Below the pieces are notes generated by a model. That model was not told where the DNA came from. It did not search any database and saw nothing but the letters and a program-made list of their open reading frames with translations. From the NCBI GenBank assembly GCA_035461385.1, contig DATHVI010000027.1, positions 1 through 10,258 of the forward strand: a stretch of DNA of 10,258 bases, given 5' to 3'. The position numbers and the translations under genes are program-made. Position 1 is the first letter of the stretch. Each line of letters opens with the position of its first letter. Origin of the DNA: DATHVI01 sp035461385. GTDB taxonomy: Bacteria > Actinomycetota > Thermoleophilia > Solirubrobacterales > 70-9. This document shows, in pieces, positions 6,155 through 10,258 of the stretch.

Positions 6155-6160
6155 AACCTA
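6155..6160 (-). promoter_or_regulatory. Possible -10 hexamer (TAGGTT) of the SDR gene
   Basis: On the minus strand TAGGTT, then 9 bases, then TTG 6145. It is a weaker case than the others because the spacing is longer and the start is TTG. It fits the same near-leaderless arrangement and lies in a 58-base divergent gap. Confidence 0.3.
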
Positions 6161-6190
6161 CCGCTACCTGGCGTGCCGTTCGCCGGTGTC

Positions 6191-6196
6191 TATGAT
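6191..6196 (+). promoter_or_regulatory. Putative -10 hexamer (TATGAT) of the 89-residue gene, leaderless arrangement
   Basis: TATGAT, one base from the TATAAT consensus, is followed by 7 bases (CGGAGGG) and GTG 6204. GGAGGG touches the GTG directly, so it cannot serve as a ribosome-binding site for it. The ATG inside the hexamer (6192) is in frame but would sit within the promoter element. Confidence 0.5.
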
Positions 6197-6203
6197 CGGA
6201 GGG

Positions 6204-6473
6204 GTGGAAGGCGGCTTCAACATCTTCGGCGGCGACCCGGATGAGCTCCGGGCCCGCCTCGGCGAGCTCGCCGAGCAGATGCAGGGCGCGCAGAGCGTCG
6301 CCTGGGCGGACAACGCGATCAAGCTCGCGGTCGAGATGACCGTCGCGGCGATCAACCGGCTCGATCTCACCGGCGGCAGCGACCAGCAGGCGGTCCAGGT
6401 CCGCGACGCGATCAGGATCGTCTTCCCGGAGGCTGTCACCCTCGTGCGCGAGGCGCGCGAGGGGCTGCGCTGA
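6204..6473 (+). CDS. Small helical protein of unknown function (89 residues)
   Basis: From GTG 6204 the protein begins EGGFNIFGGDPDELRARLGEL and is otherwise predicted mostly helical. It has few aromatic residues, no cysteine, no signal peptide and no membrane segment. Segments such as DELRARLGELAEQMQGAQ and AIKLAVEMTVAAINRL have heptad-like hydrophobic spacing, suggesting helical packing or oligomerisation. I do not recognise the family. ATG 6192, in frame four codons earlier, is the alternative start. I prefer GTG because TATGAT precedes it by 7 bases. The gene is divergent from the SDR and followed by 169 bases without a gene. Confidence 0.7.
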   Translation: MEGGFNIFGGDPDELRARLGELAEQMQGAQSVAWADNAIKLAVEMTVAAINRLDLTGGSDQQAVQVRDAIRIVFPEAVTLVREAREGLR

Positions 6474-6642
6474 GCTCGCCCGCCCCGCGCAATCGGCACT
6501 GGCGGAGCCCGGAGCCTGACCGGTTCGCTACCCGCCCGTCGACGCGAGGAGGCCGCCGGTCGACCACCCGACCCTTGCCGGTCACCAGATCGATCCGATC
6601 ACGCCGGCACGGGTGACATCCGTCCGCCTAGCCTCGCCGCCG
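6474..6642 (+). other. Intergenic stretch before the pilin-like gene, no gene seen
   Basis: 169 bases of GC-rich DNA contain no plausible coding frame, tRNA or clear intrinsic terminator. The only element supported is the hexamer near its right end (6629-6634). A GTCGAC occurs at 6538-6543, and GGTCGACC at 6557-6564 is a perfect 8-base palindrome, too short to interpret. Confidence 0.4.
6629..6634 (+). promoter_or_regulatory. Putative -10 hexamer (TAGCCT) of the pilin-like gene, leaderless arrangement
   Basis: TAGCCT, then 8 bases (CGCCGCCG), then ATG 6643, with no Shine-Dalgarno. This matches the pattern at the neighbouring genes, though the hexamer itself is a weaker match to consensus. 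Confidence 0.35.
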
Positions 6643-7290
6643 ATGGGCGCGAATCGCGAACGGGGCGCGGCGACGGTCGAGCACGCGGCCCTCGCGCTGC
6701 TCCTCGGCCTCGCGCTTGCCGCGGCAATCGCCGCCGTGGCCTCCGGCCCGGCGGAAGGTGGACGCGACCTCGGGTCGACGCTGGCCCGCAAGCTGCGCTG
6801 CGCTGCGCGCGGGCCGGGGCCTTGCTGGCGCGATCCGCTGACCGAGGCCTACGGCCGCGACGTCGCCGGCCTCGTCCGCGCCCTCGCACCACCCCCACTT
6901 GAGCGGCCGGCGGCAGGCGGCCGGGCTCTGCTGCCGGTCGACTTCCGTCGCTGCCGGCGCGCGAGCTGTGCCCTCCCCGGCGAGCGCGCGCCCAGGCTCA
7001 CAGCGTCGAACCGGCGGACGACGGTGTTCACTGCGATCGACGACCGGCGCCGCGCGAGCGGGGAGCTGACCGTCAGCTACTGGCTCTACCGCCCGACACT
7101 CGGCTGGGAGCGGATCGACCGGGCCGCGACCCGCGACGACCTCGCGCGCCTGGCGCGCACCCCGCTGCTCGACGACGCCGTCCCGGTGATCGTCCCGCTC
7201 GAGACGCTCGCCGGGCGCAACCACTACCAGTTCCCGCGCCGCGAGCAGCCGCCGTGGCGCTGGCGCGTCACCGGACGGTACCCCGGCTGA
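6643..7290 (+). CDS. Flp/TadE-like class III signal protein with unknown exported domain
   Basis: This is 215 residues from ATG 6643. The N-terminus carries a prepilin-type signal: a short basic leader (MGANRERG), then AATVEHAALALLLGLALAAAIAAVA. Cleavage after Gly8 would place the conserved Glu (Glu13) at +5, as in Flp pilins and TadE/TadF pseudopilins. The remaining roughly 180 residues are soluble and arginine-rich. They contain four cysteines in two groups (LRCAARGPGPCW; RRCRRASCALP) and a later region, GELTVSYWLYRPTLGWERID, that looks like beta strand. This is much longer than a major Flp pilin. A minor pseudopilin or a membrane-anchored surface protein processed by a TadV-type peptidase fits better. 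No tad secretion genes are visible in the window. The signal is fairly clear; the role is inference. Confidence 0.75.
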   Translation: MGANRERGAATVEHAALALLLGLALAAAIAAVASGPAEGGRDLGSTLARKLRCAARGPGPCWRDPLTEAYGRDVAGLVRALAPPPLERPAAGGRALLPVDFRRCRRASCALPGERAPRLTASNRRTTVFTAIDDRRRASGELTVSYWLYRPTLGWERIDRAATRDDLARLARTPLLDDAVPVIVPLETLAGRNHYQFPRREQPPWRWRVTGRYPG

Positions 7291-7304
7291 GCCGCCCGGG
7301 CGGC
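7291..7304. terminator. Perfect 14-bp GC palindrome between convergent genes, possible bidirectional stop element
   Basis: GCCGCCCGGGCGGC is its own reverse complement and starts directly after the TGA of the pilin-like gene, inside the 34-base gap to the convergent DUF2804 gene. It can fold as a 5-bp stem with a 4-base loop. There is no T-tract on either side, so intrinsic termination is uncertain; at this GC content it may be chance. Confidence 0.25.
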
Positions 7305-7324
7305 CCGGCCGCTCTCGGACCCGC

Positions 7325-8158
7325 TCACCAGCGCGCGTCGTGGTGCTCGACCACGCCGAGCCCGGACTCGAGCTCGAGGTCGCCCGGGAGCGTGCCGGCG
7401 AAGCGACCGAAGGGTTGGCGGTACGCGTAGCGGACGAAGATCAGGTTCTCCGATCGCCGGCGTTCCGCCTCGGCGGTGAAGGCGAGCCGGGAGCCGTCGT
7501 CGAACGTGATCGCGTCGAGGCCCTCGAACTCGACCGGCCCCGGCTCGAAGCGGCGCCCGTCGACCCAGATCGCCCGCTCCGAGCCCTCGACGGGATCGTT
7601 GACGCCACTGACCAGGTTCCACCCGACCGAGCGGCCGTCGGCGGCGCGCCCGACCCCGGCCGACCAGCTCCAGACGGTGTGCCGCGGGTGGTAGCCGGCC
7701 GACTCGTCCTCGACGCCGCGACCGCCGAGGCGCCGCGACTCGGCGCCGATCCGCAGCACGCCTTCGACCGGCACGTCGGCGCGCTTTCGCGTCCAGACGT
7801 ATCCGCCCGCGGGCGTCGGGCAGACGACCTCGACCGATTCGCCGTCCCCGAACCGCAGCGTGGCTTCGACTGGCCCCGCGTCGGGGTGGCGGGCATCGAT
7901 CCGCACCACGGCGCGCTCACCGCGGCTGCGCTCGACCCGGTGGCCCGAGCCGTCCTCGGTCCAGACCTCGCCGCGACACCCGGGGAGCCGCAGCCGGGTG
8001 CGCTCGACGAGGCGGCGATCGGAGCGATCCCAGATCGCCCAGAACGTCTGCGCGCCGGGGCCAACCTCGACCCGCGCCGCGCACGCCATCACGTCGTCCC
8101 CGAACATCGCGGCATACCGCCACCGCTTCCGCCACGCCCCCCCACCCCGGATCGGCAT
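7325..8158 (-). CDS. DUF2804 family protein
   Basis: From ATG 8158 this encodes 277 residues that match the actinobacterial DUF2804 pattern as I know it. The pattern includes KRWRYAAMFGDDVMACAARV near the start, AQTFWAIWDR (36-45), GGYVWTRKRADVPVEG, DESAGYHPRHTVWSWSAGVG (151-170), GWNLVSGVNDP, AIWVDGRRFEP, RLAFTAEAERRRSENL, QPFGRFAGTLPG and a terminal EHHDARW. The family has no established function. It has no signal peptide, so it is probably cytoplasmic. The start is uncertain: homologues begin close to the LP-x-RG...KRWRY block, which favours 8158. However, the frame stays open upstream to an ATG at 8338 that overlaps the carboxylase stop (ATGA), and that extension would encode the hairpin array. 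No ribosome-binding site or -10 hexamer was seen before 8158. Confidence 0.88.
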   Translation of the reverse strand: MPIRGGGAWRKRWRYAAMFGDDVMACAARVEVGPGAQTFWAIWDRSDRRLVERTRLRLPGCRGEVWTEDGSGHRVERSRGERAVVRIDARHPDAGPVEATLRFGDGESVEVVCPTPAGGYVWTRKRADVPVEGVLRIGAESRRLGGRGVEDESAGYHPRHTVWSWSAGVGRAADGRSVGWNLVSGVNDPVEGSERAIWVDGRRFEPGPVEFEGLDAITFDDGSRLAFTAEAERRRSENLIFVRYAYRQPFGRFAGTLPGDLELESGLGVVEHHDARW

Positions 8159-8207
8159 CCGGCTGGGAAGCAGCCCGTCGCCCCCGGACGAGGGAGGCGT
8201 GTGTTGG

Positions 8208-8258
8208 CCGGCGGCGTTGCGCCGCCGGTCCGGCAGGTGAGGCGGCGAAGACGCCGCC
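8208..8258. repeat. Two adjacent perfect GC hairpins within the array
   Basis: CCGGCGGCG (8208-8216) pairs with CGCCGCCGG (8220-8228) around a TTG loop. GGCGGCG (8241-8247) pairs with CGCCGCC (8252-8258) around an AAGA loop. The two share the GGCGGCG core. Either could form in DNA or in RNA from either strand. Confidence 0.65.
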
Positions 8259-8261
8259 AGT

Positions 8262-8291
8262 GAATCAGAAGCCCGCGGCGTAGCCGCGGGC
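8262..8291 (+). repeat. Right-end-like hairpin with GAATCAGAA lead-in
   Basis: GCCCGCGGC (8271-8279) pairs perfectly with GCCGCGGGC (8283-8291) around a three-base GTA loop. The lead-in GAATCAGAA (8262-8270) is AT-rich for this window. On the minus strand the stem is followed by TTCTGATTC, a weak T-rich stretch, so a terminator role for the carboxylase transcript is the main alternative. Confidence 0.5.
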
Positions 8292-8334
8292 GAGGTGTTC
8301 GAGCGGGAGCGTCGGAGGCGACGGTATGTCTGAC

Positions 8335-10116
8335 TCATTCGATCTTCGCGATCAGGTCCCCGCTCGCCACCGAGCCGCCTTCGGAAACGCCGAGCTCGGT
8401 CACCTTGCCGGCGCGGTGGGCGGTGATCTCGTTCTCCATCTTCATCGCCTCGATCACGCAGACCAGCGCCCCCTCCTCGACCTCGGCGCCCTTCTCGACG
8501 GCGACCCGGAGCACCGTCCCCTGAAGCGGGGAGACGAGCGAATCGCCGGCGGCGGCGCCCGCACCTCCGCCCGCACCGCCGCGCTCGCGCTTCGGCGGGC
8601 GGCGCAGCTCCGGCGCGGTGCCCGGGTTGGCCGCCCGCGCTGCGGCGGCGCCGATCACCTTGACGGCGTGAAGGCGGCCGTCGACCTCGACCGAATAGGT
8701 CCGCTCGGCGACGCCGTCCTGGCTCTCGCCAGCGGGCTCCGCCGGCGCCTCGGGCGGCGCCGGGGGCGCCAGCGACTTGAGCCACTTGCGGTCCTCGATC
8801 AGGTCGCGGCAGGTCTCGCCGCGATGCCACTGCTCGGTGGCGAGGATCGCGCGATGAAACGGGATCAGCGTCACCAGCGGCTCGATCACGTACTCGCCGA
8901 GCGCTCGTTGCATCCGCGCCGTGGCCAGGTCGCGATCGACGTCCCAGGCAATCAGCTTCGCGACCATCGGGTCGTACAGCGGCGTCACCTCCGATCCCGC
9001 CTCGAGCCCGGAGTCGACCCGCACGCCCGGGCCCGCCGGCTCGATGTAGCGCTCGATCCGCCCCGGGGCGGGGGCGAAGTTCTTGTGCGCGGCCTCGGCG
9101 TTGATCCGGCACTCGATCGCGTGTCCGCGCAGCTCGACCTCCCCCTGGGAGATCGACAGTTCCTCGCCGGCCGCGATCCGGACCTGCTCGCGGACGATGT
9201 CGACCCCGGTGACCATCTCGGTCACGCAGTGCTCGACCTGGACGCGGGTGTTCATCTCGAGGAAGAAGTACTCCTCGCCGACCTGGAGGCCCTCGACCGT
9301 TCCCGCCGAGCGATATTCGACCGCGCGTGCGGCGTCGGTGGCGATCTTCCCGATCCGCTCGCGCATCTCGGCGTCGACGTGCGGCGCCGGTGCCTCCTCG
9401 ATCAGCTTCTGGTGGCGGCGCTGGACCGAGCAGTCGCGCTCGCCGAGGTGGATGACGTTGCCGTGCGAGTCGGCGAGCACCTGGACCTCGACGTGCCGAG
9501 GGTCCTCGAGGTAGCGCTCGATGTAGACGGTGGGATCGGAGAAGAACTTCTCGCCCTCGCGCGAGGCGCCCTCGAACGCGTCCGCGAGGTCGTCCTTTGA
9601 AGCCGCGACCCGGAAGCCCTTGCCGCCGCCGCCGCCCGCCGCCTTGCAGGCGACCGGATAGCCGATCTCCTCCGCCTCCTTCGCCGCGTCGGCGACGCTC
9701 TCCACCGGCTCGGTCGTCCCGGGAACGATCGGGACGCCCGCGTCCGCCATCAGCTCGCGCGCCCGGGTCTTCGAGCCCATCGCCTCGATCGCGCTCGCCG
9801 GCGGGCCGATGAAGACCAGCCCCGCCGCCTCGAGCGCGGTCGCGAAGGCGGCGTTCTCGGCGAGGAAGCCGTAGCCGGGATGGACGGCCTCGGCGCCGGC
9901 CTGACGGGCGACCTCGAGCAGGCGCTCGACGTTGAGATAGCTATCGGCCGGGACGGCGGGGCCGAGCAGGTACGCCTCGTCGGCCTCGCGGACGTGGGGC
10001 GTCGACCGGTCTGTCTCGGAATAGACGCCGACCGAGACGATTCCCATCTCCTTCAGCGTCCGCATCACGCGGATCGCGATCTCGCCGCGGTTCGCGACCA
10101 GGACCTTCTCGAACAT
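8335..10116 (-). CDS. Biotin carboxylase-BCCP fusion, alpha subunit of an acyl-CoA carboxylase
   Basis: This is 593 residues, the usual size of actinobacterial acetyl/propionyl-CoA carboxylase alpha subunits. The biotin carboxylase N-domain (VLVANRGEIAIRVMRT) is followed by the ATP-grasp domain with its glycine loop AAGGGGGKGF (159-168), ERDCSVQRRHQKLIEEAP (226-243) and the catalytic EMNTRVQVEH (287-296). The C-domain follows (HAIECRINAE, DPMVAKLIAWD). A Pro/Ala/Gly-rich linker spans about 449-525. The C-terminal biotinyl domain carries EAMKMEN with the biotin-accepting Lys559. It carboxylates biotin with ATP and bicarbonate in the cytoplasm; a carboxyltransferase beta subunit, not in this window, would pass the carboxyl group to acetyl-, propionyl- or another acyl-CoA. 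Substrate is set by that partner, so I give no symbol. ATG 10116 starts the canonical MFEKVLVANRGEIA; no Shine-Dalgarno is evident. The TGA overlaps an ATG of the next frame (ATGA). Confidence 0.97.
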   Translation of the reverse strand: MFEKVLVANRGEIAIRVMRTLKEMGIVSVGVYSETDRSTPHVREADEAYLLGPAVPADSYLNVERLLEVARQAGAEAVHPGYGFLAENAAFATALEAAGLVFIGPPASAIEAMGSKTRARELMADAGVPIVPGTTEPVESVADAAKEAEEIGYPVACKAAGGGGGKGFRVAASKDDLADAFEGASREGEKFFSDPTVYIERYLEDPRHVEVQVLADSHGNVIHLGERDCSVQRRHQKLIEEAPAPHVDAEMRERIGKIATDAARAVEYRSAGTVEGLQVGEEYFFLEMNTRVQVEHCVTEMVTGVDIVREQVRIAAGEELSISQGEVELRGHAIECRINAEAAHKNFAPAPGRIERYIEPAGPGVRVDSGLEAGSEVTPLYDPMVAKLIAWDVDRDLATARMQRALGEYVIEPLVTLIPFHRAILATEQWHRGETCRDLIEDRKWLKSLAPPAPPEAPAEPAGESQDGVAERTYSVEVDGRLHAVKVIGAAAARAANPGTAPELRRPPKRERGGAGGGAGAAAGDSLVSPLQGTVLRVAVEKGAEVEEGALVCVIEAMKMENEITAHRAGKVTELGVSEGGSVASGDLIAKIE

Positions 10117-10127
10117 AAGAGCGCGGG

Positions 10128-10133
10128 AGTGTA
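10128..10133 (-). promoter_or_regulatory. Possible -10 hexamer (TACACT) of the carboxylase gene
   Basis: On the minus strand TACACT, then 11 bases without a Shine-Dalgarno, then ATG 10116. A transcript from here would have only a few leader bases. It lies in the 53-base gap after the preceding minus-strand gene. Confidence 0.35.
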
Positions 10134-10169
10134 TTCAGCCGCCGCGCGGAGACGACGAGCGTCGATGGG

Positions 10170-10258
10170 TCAGGCGGCGCGGAGCTCCGGCTCGGGCTCG
10201 GTCCAGACGACCTGGTCGCGGGAGGGGCCGACCCCCACCAAGCGGACCGGGACGCCCG
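10170..10258 (-). CDS. 3' end of an unidentified gene, remainder outside window
   Basis: On the minus strand the last 28 codons run from the right edge of the window to a TGA at 10170-10172. They encode GVPVRLVGVGPSRDQVVWTE followed by PEPELRAA. The piece looks coding (a beta-rich segment, then an acidic tail) and stops 53 bases before the carboxylase start in the same direction. It is too short to identify. Being upstream of a biotin carboxylase, a fatty-acid or biotin-related role is possible but unsupported. Confidence 0.5.
   Translation of the reverse strand, partial: GVPVRLVGVGPSRDQVVWTEPEPELRAA

Larger units (their letters stand above)
8161..8291 (+). mobile_element. Hairpin array ending like an IS200/IS605 (IS1341-type) right end; orphan omega-RNA or MITE candidate
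   Basis: Four short inverted repeats lie head to tail in 131 bases: GGCTG/CAGCC (8161-8175), a 9-bp stem (8208-8228), a 7-bp stem (8241-8258) and a 9-bp stem (8271-8291). The last is preceded by GAATCAGAA, so the plus strand reads GAATCAGAAGCCC into a hairpin that closes with TAGCCG...GGGC. As I know them, AAGCCC hairpins of this kind mark the right ends of IS605-group/TnpB elements, where they also form the 3' scaffold of the omega-RNA. No tnpA or tnpB frame or remnant is visible here; the space is bounded by the DUF2804 start and the carboxylase stop. It could be a solo relic, a palindrome-associated MITE, a different REP-like repeat, or simply transcription-stop structure after the carboxylase. 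Confidence 0.4.

Noticed and set aside
5396..6244. Plus-strand open frame opposite the SDR gene
   Set aside because: Antisense to a complete classical SDR and running into the next gene's start; a shadow of GC-rich coding sequence.
6480..6560. tRNA-like GGTTCGCTACCC in the gap after the 89-residue gene
   Set aside because: No matching acceptor, D or anticodon stems could be assembled around it.
8159..8338. Reading the hairpin array as a real N-terminal extension of the DUF2804 protein
   Set aside because: The extension is low-complexity, unlike family members, and coincides exactly with structured repeats; kept only as an alternative start and reported as a finding.
8326..9600. Long plus-strand open frame opposite the carboxylase gene
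   Set aside because: It lies antisense to a complete, strongly conserved biotin carboxylase; composition is low-complexity and no family features appear.
1..10258. CRISPR array, rRNA, phage or integrase signatures
   Set aside because: No spaced direct repeats of CRISPR type, no rRNA-like sequence and no integrase, transposase or phage gene were seen; the only repeated DNA is the protease repeat tract and the hairpin array.

Overview
This is a compact, very GC-rich bacterial chromosome segment with short intergenic gaps and strong G/C bias at third codon positions. The gene content (tandem ThyX-like protein, V8-type protease with calcium-binding repeats, DUF2804 protein, fused biotin carboxylase-BCCP subunit, several apparently leaderless promoters) suggests a high-GC actinobacterium. 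The class Thermoleophilia (Solirubrobacterales and relatives) is my best guess. That placement rests on family resemblance recalled from memory, not on a marker gene or a search.

Layout, left to right. (i) 2-949, plus strand: the 3' part of a tandem ThyX-like gene that enters from the left. (ii) 967-2334, minus: a secreted V8/trypsin-fold serine protease with C-terminal RTX-like repeats. (iii) 2397-2957, minus: a DJ-1/PfpI family protein with a Shine-Dalgarno site and a 9-bp inverted repeat upstream. (iv) 3027-4563, minus: an apparent operon of a two-CBS-domain protein, a 68-residue small protein and a multi-pass membrane protein with an acidic then very basic tail. (v) 4651-5367, plus: a zinc-ribbon protein whose remainder looks like the C-terminal half of a class I methyltransferase without the SAM-binding half. 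(vi) 5339-6145, minus: a classical short-chain dehydrogenase, 3' overlapping (v). (vii) 6204-6473, plus: an unrecognised 89-residue helical protein, divergent from (vi). (viii) 6643-7290, plus: a protein with a Flp/TadE-like class III signal and an unknown exported domain. (ix) 7325-8158, minus: a DUF2804 protein. (x) 8161-8291: an array of short perfect GC hairpins that ends like the right end of an IS200/IS605 (IS1341-type) element, with no transposase or TnpB gene in view. (xi) 8335-10116, minus: biotin carboxylase fused to a biotin carrier domain. (xii) 10170-10258, minus: the last 28 codons of an unidentified gene.

These are mostly independent functions; no single pathway links them. The only clear operon is CBS protein, small protein, membrane protein. 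A recurring regulatory theme is a TANNNT hexamer 7-9 bases before the chosen start codon, with no Shine-Dalgarno at usable spacing. It precedes the protease, CBS, zinc-ribbon, SDR, 89-residue and pilin-like genes. Genes that follow another gene in the same direction at 2957 and 4110 instead have purine-rich ribosome-binding sites. This fits leaderless transcription for the promoter-proximal genes and guided several start choices here.

The best candidates for something undescribed are the hairpin array at 8161-8291 (possible orphan omega-RNA, IS605 right end or MITE) and the zinc-ribbon/half-methyltransferase protein, followed by the ThyX-like protein with a changed active-site motif.
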